A stretch of 64,000 nt of DNA from Pseudomonadales bacterium (GTDB lineage Bacteria; Pseudomonadota; Gammaproteobacteria; Pseudomonadales; UBA5518), in assembly GCA_022072145.1 (NCBI GenBank), contig JAJVIG010000028.1, positions 1 to 64,000 of the forward strand, given 5' to 3'. Below the pieces are notes generated by a model. It was not told the origin of the DNA, ran no database searches, and saw only the letters and a program-made list of their open reading frames with translations. This document shows positions 1 through 8,422 of this stretch, piece by piece (the stretch's first letter is position 1; the number at the start of each line of letters is the position of its first letter). A program made the position numbers and the translations under genes.

Positions 1-43
1 GCTGCTGCACGGGCGCTATCGGCCCGGCGCGCGGGCGCGCGGC

Positions 44-973
44 ATGACGCTCGCGGAAGAGGCTGTGTCGCCGCCGCTGGTGCCCGCGCACGGCGAGGCC
101 ACGCTGTGGCTGCGCTGGACGCTGCCGGACCTGGCCGCGTGGTGGGCGATGCGCGCGGCGGCCGGCGCGCCCGCGGTGGCCGCGTTCTGGGCCGAGGTCG
201 ATGCGCTCGGCGGGCGGCGCGAGCGGGTGGTGATCAGTGGCGACGAGGTGCTGCCCGCGCCCGGGGACGTCGCCGCCCACGCCGTCACGCCCTCGCTGTG
301 GCGCGAGACCGCGCAACTGTACCTGCACGAGGATGCGGACGGCGCGGCACGCGAGCACCTCGAGGCCGTGCTCGGCGATGCCGCCGCGCGGCTGCCCGGG
401 CTGCTCGATGCGAGCCTGGCGCCGAACATGGTCGCCGACTACGGCGCCGGCCATTACACGTGGGATCTGCTGTACCGCGATCGTGAAGCGGCACGCGAGG
501 CACGGGCCGGCGCCTGGTGGCGCGCCACGCTGTTGCCCGCGCTCGACGCGGCGTGTGGCGCGCGCAGCGCGCTCGGGCTGCACACGCTCGGCGCGGGGGC
601 GCGTGAACCGGAACTCGGCGGTGGCGTCAAACGCACCGCGCTGTTCCGGCTGCTGCCCGCGGTGGACGCCGCCAGGCGTGAGCGCTTCGAACGCGACCTG
701 CTCGACATGCCGGCCTACATTCCGGCGATCCGCAACTGGCGCCTCAGCCGTGCCGAGGCGCTCGACTGGGACGCCCCCGCGGCCGCACCGTGGAGCTACG
801 TCTGGGAACAGGAATTCGCCGGTCTGGATGGACTCACCGGTCCCTACATGGCGCATCCGCACCACTGGGCACACGTCGACCGCTGGTTCGATCCGGAGTC
901 GGGCGTGCAGGCCATCGATACCGCGCTCTGCCACGCGTTCTCGCCGCTGGCGCGCGCGATCATCACGCGCTGA
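44..973 (+). CDS. Dabb (stress-responsive A/B-barrel)-like protein, possibly 5'-partial
   Basis: Predicted cytosolic protein of 309 residues from the first ATG. The last 70 residues (Trp-rich, with an acidic-aromatic stretch then HPHHWAHVDRWFD) look like a Dabb or EthD-type ferredoxin-like barrel, whose members handle small hydrophobic compounds or act as stress proteins. The N-terminal half may hold a second, weaker copy. No signal peptide is seen. The frame stays open upstream to the edge of the window and no ribosome-binding site precedes this ATG, so the true start may lie outside. It ends 29 bp before the MDR gene on the same strand, so the two are probably co-transcribed. Specific substrate unknown. 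Confidence 0.6.
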   Translation: MTLAEEAVSPPLVPAHGEATLWLRWTLPDLAAWWAMRAAAGAPAVAAFWAEVDALGGRRERVVISGDEVLPAPGDVAAHAVTPSLWRETAQLYLHEDADGAAREHLEAVLGDAAARLPGLLDASLAPNMVADYGAGHYTWDLLYRDREAAREARAGAWWRATLLPALDAACGARSALGLHTLGAGAREPELGGGVKRTALFRLLPAVDAARRERFERDLLDMPAYIPAIRNWRLSRAEALDWDAPAAAPWSYVWEQEFAGLDGLTGPYMAHPHHWAHVDRWFDPESGVQAIDTALCHAFSPLARAIITR

Positions 974-1002
974 AACGCGCTCACCGAAGGAGAGAAGACC
1001 GC

Positions 1003-1986
1003 ATGTTCGCGATGATCCTCAACGAAACCGGGGGGCCGGAAGTGATGCGCTTCGGCGCGATCGACACGCCCGAGCCAGGCCCGGCGGAAGTGCGCATCCG
1101 CGTCGCGTACGCGGGCGTCAACCCGGCCGACTGGAAGAACCGCGAGGGCTATCTGGCTGCGTTCCGGCCCTACACCTTCCCGTACATCGTCGGCTTCGAC
1201 GCCGCGGGAGTGGTCGAGAAGCTGGGCCCCGGCGTCACCGACTTCGCGGTCGGAGACCGCGTGTTCACCCCCACCAACCACGGGCAGGGCGGCCTGGGCA
1301 GTTACGCCGAGTTCGCGATCGCCGCGACCGATCGCGTGGCGCGCATCCCCCCCGGGCTAGATTTCGCGCAGGCCGCGGCGCTGCCGGTCGCGGCGCTGAC
1401 CGCCTGGCAGGGCGTGATCGAGCGAGGAGGCATCCGGAGCGGGCAGCGCGCGCTGATCCACGGCGGCGCCGGTGGCGTGGGCGGCTTCGCGGTGCAGTTC
1501 GCGCGGGTCGCCGGTGCGCGTGTGGCCGCGACCTGCGGCAGCGCGAACGTCGAGTACCTGCGCGGACTCGGTGTCGAACGGGTCATCGATTACCGCACCG
1601 AGGACATCGCCGCGGCGGTTGCCGACTGGGCCCCCGGCGGACTGGATTATCTGATGGACGCGGTGGGTGTCAGCACGCTTGCGAACGGGCTCGACCTGGT
1701 GCGCCCCGGTGGCACCCTGGTCAGCGTGCCCACGCTGACCGACGACGGCGATATTCCGGCGGCGCTCGCGGCCGCCGCCGCCAAGGGAGTGAACCACGTG
1801 TTCTCGACGATGAGCGACATCGGTTCGCGAGCCGCGCTGGAGCGGATCGCCGCGCTGGTGGTCGCCGGCGAGGTGCGGTTGCCGCCGCTGCGCGAATACG
1901 CGTTGCGCGAGGCGCCCGAGGCGCACCGCGTGATCCAGTCCGGTCACGGGCGCGGCAAGATCGTGCTCAAAGTGGCCGATATCTGA
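1003..1986 (+). CDS. NADP-dependent MDR-family quinone oxidoreductase / zinc-binding dehydrogenase-like
   Basis: A 327-residue medium-chain reductase of the quinone oxidoreductase (QOR) group, expected to reduce quinones or alpha,beta-unsaturated carbonyls with NADPH in the cytosol. The N-terminal GroES-like part contains AYAGVNPADWKNREG and GFDAAGVVEKLGPGV. The Rossmann part contains the glycine-rich HGGAGGVGGFAVQFA near residue 155. The C terminus, HRVIQSGHGRGKIVLKV, is the usual family ending. No catalytic or structural zinc cysteines are seen, which fits the zinc-free QOR branch. The ATG at 1003 is preceded by GAAGGAGAG at a good distance. An in-frame upstream extension lacks such a site. 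It follows the Dabb-like gene closely. Confidence 0.88.
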   Translation: MFAMILNETGGPEVMRFGAIDTPEPGPAEVRIRVAYAGVNPADWKNREGYLAAFRPYTFPYIVGFDAAGVVEKLGPGVTDFAVGDRVFTPTNHGQGGLGSYAEFAIAATDRVARIPPGLDFAQAAALPVAALTAWQGVIERGGIRSGQRALIHGGAGGVGGFAVQFARVAGARVAATCGSANVEYLRGLGVERVIDYRTEDIAAAVADWAPGGLDYLMDAVGVSTLANGLDLVRPGGTLVSVPTLTDDGDIPAALAAAAAKGVNHVFSTMSDIGSRAALERIAALVVAGEVRLPPLREYALREAPEAHRVIQSGHGRGKIVLKVADI

Positions 1987-2005
1987 GGCTCCCGGACGCA
2001 TTCGC

Positions 2006-2086
2006 GTAGGTCCGGGCTGTGCCCGGACGAATGTTCGGTCGTAGGTCCGGGCTGTGCCCGGACGAATGTTCGGCCGCAGGCCGAAC
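2006..2086. repeat. Palindromic repeat cluster A (three copies)
   Basis: Two direct copies (2006-2028 and 2041-2063) of a unit with leader GTAGG and the hairpin TCCGGGCTGTGCCCGGA, each followed by GAATGTTCGG. A third hairpin, TTCGGCCGCAGGCCGAA at 2069-2085, lies in the opposite sense. The same unit recurs at 46.7 kb and 63.4 kb. Here the preceding gene ends in its own TGA 20 bp upstream. No transposase-like gene is adjacent. Confidence 0.85.
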
Positions 2087-2423
2087 GGGGACAGGTCCGC
2101 CTTGCCGCACGCTGGCACCATCTCACGGAGAAGCGTTGGCGACAGACTCTGCAGGGTCTTGCTACCGCCATGACGGTGAGAAGGTCTTGGTGCTGCTCGT
2201 CATGCGCTCCGAGCGGTTGCTCCGCAAGCGCGTGCTCCATTCCCGCGAGTAAGCACGAACGCCGCTCGTCAATAACGGCCAGGGTGATTATCCGGCGCCA
2301 CGCTGTCAGGCAATCCGGCCCGTTAGACCGGGAACGGTGCCGGGCGCAAACATTAGAATCGAGCGCTTTTAGCGAAATTATCGAGAAATTGTAATTTCCG
2401 TAAACTCGCTCTAAAGTGCGTCC
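2087..2423. other. Intergenic leader of the AAA ATPase gene, AT-richer than its surroundings
   Basis: No convincing gene is seen in this stretch. From about 2270 to the ATPase start the sequence becomes clearly richer in A and T than the rest of the window. It contains the perfect short palindrome GAAATTGTAATTTC at 2385-2398 and the segment TAAACTCGCTCTAAAG just before the start codon. It probably holds the promoter and perhaps an operator for the downstream gene. No exact -35/-10 pair can be fixed with confidence. Confidence 0.4.
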
Positions 2424-3617
2424 ATGGACCCTGTGACCAATCCGTATGCCCCCGGCGCTGGCACGCCGCCACCCGAACTCGCCGGCCGCGATGATCTGCT
2501 CCGGGCGGTGGACATCGCCACCCAGCGTATCCGCGCCGGGCGGCCCGCGAAAAGCGTGTTGATGGTAGGCCTGCGTGGAGTCGGCAAGACCGTCCTGCTC
2601 GATCGAATGCGCGATATCGCCGAAGCCGCCGGGCTGCATACCCTGCGTATGGAGGCCCCGGAGGGGCGTTCGCTGCCCGCGATCCTGGCGCCGCAGTTGC
2701 GCCAGGCCCTGCTGCGCCTGTCGCGCTCGGAGCGGGCGCGCGAGCTGGGCCGGCGCGCGCTGCGGGCGCTGGCGGGTTTCGCGAAGTCGCTGAAGGTGAA
2801 GTACGAGGACATCGAGGTCGGTATCGATCTGGATCCGGAACCCGGCCTGGCCGACAACGGCGACCTCGAGCACGACCTGCAGGCGCTGCTGGAGTCGGCG
2901 GGGCGGGCGGCGCAGGCCGGCGGGACCGCGCTGCTGCTGTTCATCGACGAACTGCAGTACGTGGAGGAAGAGCAACTGGCTTCGCTGATCACGGCGTTGC
3001 ATCGCTGTGCACAGCAACAGGTGCCGGTGATGCTGGTCGGCGCCGGACTGCCGCAGTTGCCTGGTCGCATGGGCCGCGCGAGGTCCTACGCGGAGCGCTT
3101 GTTCGACTTTCCGTTCGTCGGTCCGCTGGACGAGGTATCGGTGCGGGCCGCGCTGGAAGTGCCGGCCGCCGGGCTGGGGGTGGCGTACGCGCCGGAAGCG
3201 ATCGCGCTCATCCTGGCCGAGACGCTGGGCTACCCGTACTTCCTGCAGGAATGGGGCAAGCATGCATGGGATGCGGCGGACTCATCGCCGATCACGCTCG
3301 AGGACGTGAGGTCCGCGTCCATTACCGTAACGGCGGCCATGGACGAGGGATTCTTCCGCGTGCGTTTCGAGCGGCTCACCCCCGCGGAAAAACGCTACCT
3401 GCGGGCCATGGCGGAGCTGGGGCCGGGGCCGCACCGGTCCGGGGACATCGCGATCTTGCTGGGACGGAAGGTCACATCGCTCGGGCCGACACGCAACCAG
3501 CTCATCGCCAAGGGCATGGTCTGGAGCCCGAGCCACGGCGATACGGCATTCACCGTGCCGATGTTCGACCGCTTCATGCGCAGGATCATGCCTGGCGAGG
3601 AATGGCGCACGGGCTGA
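2424..3617 (+). CDS. AAA-type (ORC/AAA_16-like) ATP-binding protein
   Basis: A 397-residue cytosolic P-loop ATPase. The Walker A motif is GLRGVGKT at residues 49-56. The Walker B motif is LLLFIDELQ, with Asp175 and Glu176. A C-terminal region of about 90 residues (after TPAEKRYLRAMAELG) looks like the winged helix of archaeal-type ORC/STAND ATPases and ends near SHGDTAFTVPMFDRFMRR. Such proteins act as nucleotide-dependent switches in regulation, DNA transactions or defence, and the role here is not known. It stands alone behind an AT-richer leader and converges on the next gene, with stop codons 13 bp apart. No clear Shine-Dalgarno sequence precedes the ATG at 2424. Confidence 0.75.
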   Translation: MDPVTNPYAPGAGTPPPELAGRDDLLRAVDIATQRIRAGRPAKSVLMVGLRGVGKTVLLDRMRDIAEAAGLHTLRMEAPEGRSLPAILAPQLRQALLRLSRSERARELGRRALRALAGFAKSLKVKYEDIEVGIDLDPEPGLADNGDLEHDLQALLESAGRAAQAGGTALLLFIDELQYVEEEQLASLITALHRCAQQQVPVMLVGAGLPQLPGRMGRARSYAERLFDFPFVGPLDEVSVRAALEVPAAGLGVAYAPEAIALILAETLGYPYFLQEWGKHAWDAADSSPITLEDVRSASITVTAAMDEGFFRVRFERLTPAEKRYLRAMAELGPGPHRSGDIAILLGRKVTSLGPTRNQLIAKGMVWSPSHGDTAFTVPMFDRFMRRIMPGEEWRTG

Positions 3618-3630
3618 GCGCGGCTGCCGC

Positions 3631-4659
3631 TCAGCTCTGGAACGTGGTCAGCATCCACTCGGGGAAAGGCGTGGGCGGAATGCCGTGCACTTCGCTGCCG
3701 GGGGAGACGTAGACCTCGAACATGCCGTAGCCCGTGGTGCCCTCCAACTCGACGCGCACCAGTTGCTCGTACCACAGCGCCACTTCGTCGGCGTGTTGCT
3801 GTTCGGCCGCAACCTGCTCCGACCACCGGTCCGGGGTCGGTCCCAGCACCATGCTGTGCACCGTGGTGGCGGTGTAGCGGTGGACGCGGCCCGCGTCCGT
3901 TTCGATCTCGCAGTGGCGCACCCGCGGGCGTTTCACGCCGCTGCCGTCGAAGGTTTCGATGCGCTGGTCGTAACGCACGATGCGTTCGATGCCACCATCG
4001 GTGCGCGTGATGGCGCCGTCGGTGTAGACCGAGGTGCCGTCCTGGTTCTCGAACTTCCAGGTGTTGATGGCGAAGTCGTCGAACTGCGCCTCGCACCAGT
4101 GGTACATCGGCAGATCCAGCCACGCGCGCACACCCCAGGAGCGGTTGCGCATGCCCAGCAGGCGGTCGTAGGACTGTCCGCCGATGCGCAACACGCCGGT
4201 AAACTCGCCGCTCTGGTTGTAATGCTGTTGCCGGATCACCGGCTTGCCCGCGGGCCCCATCCAGAACGGCGGTTTCACCTCGTTCTGCACGCAGCGGCCG
4301 GTGAAGCGCAGGTCGGCGTGGATGGCGTTGGCAGTATCGTCGATCTTCAGCCCCCAGACTTTTTTCGGCTCGATGACGGCCACCTCGATGCCGCCTCCCT
4401 TCATCAGCAGCCGGTTTTCGTTGTCGATCGGACCGTTCCAGACGTAGCGGTAGTGCTGCCCCTGGTGGCAGGCCAGCATCAGGGCCCTGGCGTGCCCCTT
4501 GTTGGGAAACACCTCGAAGGTGGCGAACGCCACCACCTCGCCGCGGCGGTCGTGCAGGAAGAAGTAGGCGCTGTCGTCCCAGTGCGGATCGCGCGACACC
4601 GTGACCGCCACCGGCTGCTCGGTCTGGTGGATCAGGTATTCGTCCATCGAAGTGATCAT
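3631..4659 (-). CDS. DUF7064/DUF7065-like protein (AttH/CrtC-like lipocalin fold)
   Basis: A 342-residue protein with no signal peptide. The pattern of Trp- and Tyr-rich beta strands (WDDSAYFFLHDRRGE, MGPAGKPVIRQQHYNQSGEFTG, RNRSWGVRAWLDLPMYHW) resembles the paired DUF7064/DUF7065 domains of the AttH/CrtC-like superfamily. These are often found among steroid, terpenoid or aromatic degradation genes, but their reaction is unknown. The ATG at 4659 is chosen over an upstream in-frame start (4704) because AGGAG sits 7 bases before it. It converges with the ATPase gene and diverges from the PQQ dehydrogenase gene. Confidence 0.55.
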   Translation of the reverse strand: MITSMDEYLIHQTEQPVAVTVSRDPHWDDSAYFFLHDRRGEVVAFATFEVFPNKGHARALMLACHQGQHYRYVWNGPIDNENRLLMKGGGIEVAVIEPKKVWGLKIDDTANAIHADLRFTGRCVQNEVKPPFWMGPAGKPVIRQQHYNQSGEFTGVLRIGGQSYDRLLGMRNRSWGVRAWLDLPMYHWCEAQFDDFAINTWKFENQDGTSVYTDGAITRTDGGIERIVRYDQRIETFDGSGVKRPRVRHCEIETDAGRVHRYTATTVHSMVLGPTPDRWSEQVAAEQQHADEVALWYEQLVRVELEGTTGYGMFEVYVSPGSEVHGIPPTPFPEWMLTTFQS

Positions 4660-4773
4660 GGCGGGCTCCTTGCGCGTGGGCACCGGTCGTGCACCGGCAT
4701 TCAAGCCCGGCCCGCCTCCGCGGTCAATCGCCGTTGCTGCGGGAAGGGGGACCGTTCGTCATATACTCCGTTT

Positions 4774-4875
4774 CCAGCGTGCCCGGCATGCCGATGGCCC
4801 CGGCGGTGCAGCGCCTGGTCCAGTCCGGTCACGGGCACGGCAGGGTCGTGTGGAATTTCATGGATAACAGAATTT
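4774..4875 (+). pseudogene. Remnant of the 3' end of an MDR-family dehydrogenase
   Basis: One frame reads VQRLVQSGHGHGRVVWNF, closely matching the last residues of the MDR enzyme at 1003-1986 (HRVIQSGHGRGKIVLKV). At DNA level 18 consecutive bases are identical (4819-4836 versus 1934-1951), with further similarity on both sides. No upstream MDR sequence is present and the frame runs on without a family-like end. It looks like a leftover fragment of a second MDR gene or of a duplication. Confidence 0.45.
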
Positions 4876-4893
4876 GTGGAGCGGGAAGTGGAG

Positions 4894-6882
4894 ATGGATT
4901 CGAAAGCACGCAGGATCGGGCTTGGACAACGGGAACCGTCGTTTCGGGACGGCATGGCACCGGGTCCGCGCGCGTGGGGTGGGCTGCTGCTTGCGGGTTT
5001 CATGCTGAGCGCCTGCCAGGGTGAGGAACTGCCGCCGCCGGCCGCGGGCCCGGCCGCCGACTGGGCGCATTGGGGCGGCGACGAGGGTGGCATGCGCTAT
5101 TCGCCGCTCGACGAGATCACGCCGCAGAACGTCAAGCGGCTGAAGAAGGCGTGGACCTACCACATCGGCATGCTCGACGCGCCGGACCCCTCGTCGCCGA
5201 CCTTCGAGGGTACTCCGCTGGTCGCCGACGGACGCATGTTCGTGTGTTCCGGCCTCGGCAAGATCGCCGCGGTGGATCCGGCCAACGGGCGCGAACTGTG
5301 GGCGTACCGCTACCAGGCCGACACACGCGGCAGCTACCTGCTGAACTGCCGTGGCGTGACCTACCATCGCGACCCGCCGGATTACCGAGGCGAGTGCCCC
5401 GCGCGCGTGTTCGCCGGCACGCTCGACGGCCGCCTGCTCGCGATTGACGCGGCGAGCGGTGAACCCTGCCGCGGTTTCGGCAAGGACGGCGAGCTCGACC
5501 TGCTGGCCGGACTCGGGCGGACACAACCCGGCGATTTCTCGCTCTCCTCGCCACCGGTGATCGTCGACGGCAAGATCGTGCTCGGCGGGCGCATCCCCGA
5601 CAACATGCGCGTCGACGTTCCGGCCGGCGTGATCCGCGCCTTCGACGTGCACACCGGCGAGCTGGTCTGGGCGTGGAACTCCGCGCCGCCCGGTGAGGAA
5701 CCGGAGCCGGGCGAGCCGTACGTGCGCGGGACGCCGAACGCGTGGGCCCCGCTGTCCGCCGACGGCGAACGCAAACTGGTCTTCGTGCCGACCGGCAACG
5801 CCGCCACCGACCACTCGAACATCGTGCGCGGCGACCGCGACCACTTCGCGGCGTCGATCGTCGCGCTGGACGCGACCACCGGCGCGCTGCGCTGGCAGTT
5901 CCAGACCGTGCACCGTGACCACTGGGACTACGACATCCCGTCGCAGCCGGTGCTGTTCCCGCTGCGCCGGGGCGGAGTGGAAATCCCCGCGCTCGCGCAG
6001 TCCACCAAGCAGGGGCATATCTTCGTGCTGAACCGCGAGACCGGCGAACCGCTGTTCCCGGTCGAGGAGCGCGCGGTGCCGCTGACCGGTGCGATCGACG
6101 GCGAACGTTACAGCCCCACACAGCCGTTTCCGGCCAATCCGGCGTTCATCGTGCGCCGCGACCTGAAGCGCGAGGACATCTGGGGTTTCACTCCGGCGGA
6201 TCGTGGCAAGTGCCTCGAGCTGTTCGACGGCGCGAACTGGGAGGGCGTGTTCACGCCACCGTCGCTGCGCGGCAGCATCATGTTCCCCAGCTTCATGGGC
6301 GCGACCAACTGGGGCGGCGTGTCTATCGATCCGGTGCGCGGCATCCTGGTCGTCAACACCACGCAGGTGCCGGCGATCCTGCGCATGTATCCGCGCGAGG
6401 AAGCCGACCGGTTGATGGCTGGCGGCAAGTTCATGACGCCGTCGCTGGGCGCGCCGTACGCGCACACGATGGATCCGATGCTCTCGCCGCTCGGCGCGCC
6501 GTGCATCAAGCCGCCGTGGGGTACGCTGCTCGCCATCGATCTGACGCGCGGCGAGCGGCTGTGGGAGGTGCCGCTCGGCTCGACGCGCGACGTGGCGCCG
6601 TTCCCGCTGTGGTTCGACTGGGGCGTGCCGAATCTCGGCGGTTCGCTGCTGACCGCCTCCGGGTTGGTGTTCATCGGCGCGACCACCGACAACTTCCTGC
6701 GCGCCTTCGACATCGACAGCGGCGAATTGCTCTGGAAGGGGCGTCTGCCGGGCGGCGGGCAGGCCACGCCGATGAGTTACCGGCTGGCGGACGGACGCCA
6801 GTACGTGGTGATCGCCGCCGGCGGGCACAAGTACCTCGGTACCGACGTCAGCGACGCGCTGGTTGCTTATTCACTCGAGTGA
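4894..6882 (+). CDS. PQQ-dependent dehydrogenase, membrane-glucose-dehydrogenase-like, lipoprotein
   Basis: A 662-residue quinoprotein predicted to oxidise a sugar or alcohol in the periplasm and pass electrons to the respiratory quinone pool. The N terminus has a hydrophobic stretch ending in the lipobox LSAC, so it is probably a lipid-anchored protein and not anchored by the five-helix region of classic Gcd. The body is an eight-bladed PQQ propeller with WAHWGGDEGGMRYSPLDEI, repeated ALDATTG/AIDAASG blades, VHRDHWDYDIPSQPVL and GATNWGGVSIDP. No haem c motif is seen, so it is not a quinohaemoprotein. The ATG at 4894 follows GAAGTGGAG. An alternative start at 4954 would give a shorter signal peptide. 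Substrate unassigned. Confidence 0.85.
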   Translation: MDSKARRIGLGQREPSFRDGMAPGPRAWGGLLLAGFMLSACQGEELPPPAAGPAADWAHWGGDEGGMRYSPLDEITPQNVKRLKKAWTYHIGMLDAPDPSSPTFEGTPLVADGRMFVCSGLGKIAAVDPANGRELWAYRYQADTRGSYLLNCRGVTYHRDPPDYRGECPARVFAGTLDGRLLAIDAASGEPCRGFGKDGELDLLAGLGRTQPGDFSLSSPPVIVDGKIVLGGRIPDNMRVDVPAGVIRAFDVHTGELVWAWNSAPPGEEPEPGEPYVRGTPNAWAPLSADGERKLVFVPTGNAATDHSNIVRGDRDHFAASIVALDATTGALRWQFQTVHRDHWDYDIPSQPVLFPLRRGGVEIPALAQSTKQGHIFVLNRETGEPLFPVEERAVPLTGAIDGERYSPTQPFPANPAFIVRRDLKREDIWGFTPADRGKCLELFDGANWEGVFTPPSLRGSIMFPSFMGATNWGGVSIDPVRGILVVNTTQVPAILRMYPREEADRLMAGGKFMTPSLGAPYAHTMDPMLSPLGAPCIKPPWGTLLAIDLTRGERLWEVPLGSTRDVAPFPLWFDWGVPNLGGSLLTASGLVFIGATTDNFLRAFDIDSGELLWKGRLPGGGQATPMSYRLADGRQYVVIAAGGHKYLGTDVSDALVAYSLE

Positions 6883-6936
6883 GCGTCACCGCGGGCAAGG
6901 AAGCACGCGGCAGGGCTGGAGCGCAGGAGGGACTCG

Positions 6937-8079
6937 ATGGTCACGGCCGCCAAGGTTCGCGACACGATCGCCACGCGCGTGGAAACACTCGACGTGGTGG
7001 TCATCGGTGCCGGCGTGGTCGGGATCGCGGTGGCGCGCGCGCTCGCGCTCGCCGGCCGCGAGGTGACGGTGCTGGAGGCCGAGCCGCGCCCCGGACAGCA
7101 CGCGAGCAGTCGCAACTCCGAAGTGATCCACGCCGGCATCTACTACCCGCCGGGCAGCCTCAAGGCGCGCGCCTGCATGGCCGGGCGCGACGCGCTGTAC
7201 CGCTACTGCGGCGGGCGCGACATTGCGCACCGGCGCATCGGCAAGCTGCTGGTCGCGTGCAGCGAGGCCGAGATTCCCGCGTTGCTGCACCTCGGCGAGA
7301 ACGCGCGCGCCAGCGGCGTGGACGATCTGCGCCGGCTGTCGCAACCGGAACTGCGCGCACTCGAACCCGAGGTGGAGGCCGTCGCCGCGCTGCTGTCGCC
7401 GTCGACCGGCATCGTCGACAGCCACGCCTTGCTCGACAGCCTGCTCGCGGACCTGCATCAGGCGGGCGGGACGCTGGTCTGCCGCAGCCCGGTGACGGGA
7501 GGCCGAGTCGGGGGTGAGTTGCCGCTGCTCGAAGTGGGTGGGGCCGACGGCGTGCTGCGCGTCGCGTGCCGCACGCTGGTGAACTGCGCCGGCGCCAACG
7601 CGCCCGCGCTGGCGCGCGCGCTCGGCGTGCCGGCAGCGCAGCTGCCACCTGCGTACTACGCACGCGGACACTGGTTCGCGCTGGTTGGCGCGTCGCCGTT
7701 TCGCCGGCTGGTCTACCCGGTGCCCGAGCCCGGCGGGCTCGGCGTGCACGTGACGCTCGATCTGGCGGGTGCGGCACGCTTCGGGCCGGATGTGCAGTGG
7801 GTGGACGGCATCGATTACCGCTTCGCAGCCGACCGTGAAGCGTCGTTCCGTGCCGCGATCGCGCGCTATTACCCGGGCATCGCGGCCCGCGAACTGCTGC
7901 CGGCGCACTGCGGAATCCGCGCGAAGATCGCCGGACCCGGCGAGCCGGCGCAGGATTTCCGCATCGAGGGTCCGCGCGAGCACGGGATCCCCGGCCTGGT
8001 GAACCTGTTCGGTATCGAGTCGCCCGGGCTCACTGCCGCGCTGGCGCTGGCCGACGTGGTCCGAACGCAGTGCGCGTAG
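6937..8079 (+). CDS. FAD-dependent oxidoreductase, L-2-hydroxyglutarate oxidase (LhgO)-like
   Basis: A 380-residue flavoprotein of the DAO superfamily. The FAD-binding dinucleotide fold VVVIGAGVVGIAVARALA is at residues 21-38. HASSRNSEVIHAGIYYPPGS and the C-terminal GIESPGLTAALALADVV are typical of the LhgO/YgaF branch, which oxidises L-2-hydroxyacids and feeds electrons to quinones. The exact substrate cannot be read from sequence. AGGAGG lies 8 bases before the ATG. It follows the PQQ dehydrogenase by 54 bp on the same strand. Its TAG stop lies inside a palindromic repeat. Confidence 0.82.
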   Translation: MVTAAKVRDTIATRVETLDVVVIGAGVVGIAVARALALAGREVTVLEAEPRPGQHASSRNSEVIHAGIYYPPGSLKARACMAGRDALYRYCGGRDIAHRRIGKLLVACSEAEIPALLHLGENARASGVDDLRRLSQPELRALEPEVEAVAALLSPSTGIVDSHALLDSLLADLHQAGGTLVCRSPVTGGRVGGELPLLEVGGADGVLRVACRTLVNCAGANAPALARALGVPAAQLPPAYYARGHWFALVGASPFRRLVYPVPEPGGLGVHVTLDLAGAARFGPDVQWVDGIDYRFAADREASFRAAIARYYPGIAARELLPAHCGIRAKIAGPGEPAQDFRIEGPREHGIPGLVNLFGIESPGLTAALALADVVRTQCA

Positions 8080-8190
8080 GTCGGGTTCCAACCCGACGGG
8101 GTTGTCGCGGCATCGTCGGCATGAATGTCTACATGGACATGTTCGGCCACAGGCCGACGCTATCACGGACATTCGTTCGGCCGCCGACGC
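8076..8190. repeat. Palindromic repeat cluster B
   Basis: The leader GTAGG followed by the perfect hairpin GTCGGGTTCCAACCCGAC (8080-8097). A second, degenerate hairpin TCGGCCACAGGCCGA follows at 8143-8157, then further TTCGGCC-like debris. Bases 8077-8079 of the leader are the TAG stop of the preceding oxidoreductase gene. This is the same class of element as clusters A, D and E, but with a different arm sequence. Confidence 0.7.
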
Positions 8191-8422
8191 GTGGCACGGG
8201 CGTCCTGGTGCGTCTGCGGCAACGGTGACACTCTCGGCTATTGCCGCGAAATGCGATAGATTCTCACGGGCAGGGAGTGACAATGAGGCGGATTCGGATG
8301 CGGCTCTCCGCGTTGACCCGAATCCGACCCGAACGCTGTGTGCGGTGATCGGAACATGCGTGGCAGGACACCGCATTCCGTTCGCGTTGAGCGTTGCGAC
8401 GTACAGAATGGGAGTTGAAGCC
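8191..8422. other. Intergenic region upstream of the hybrid sensor kinase
   Basis: No convincing gene is seen. The frame of the kinase is open through most of this stretch, but the translation is low-complexity and unlike the kinase family, so I treat it as a leader. The promoter could not be fixed. GGAG at 8411-8414 sets the kinase start. Confidence 0.35.

Noticed and set aside
2019..2252. Open frame across repeat cluster A
   Set aside because: Its first half is translated repeat sequence, and neither half matches a known family or has a ribosome site.
3685..4893. Upstream extension of the PQQ dehydrogenase frame
   Set aside because: It runs antisense through the DUF7064-like gene and places the lipoprotein signal peptide far inside the protein. 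The start at 4894 fits the signal sequence.
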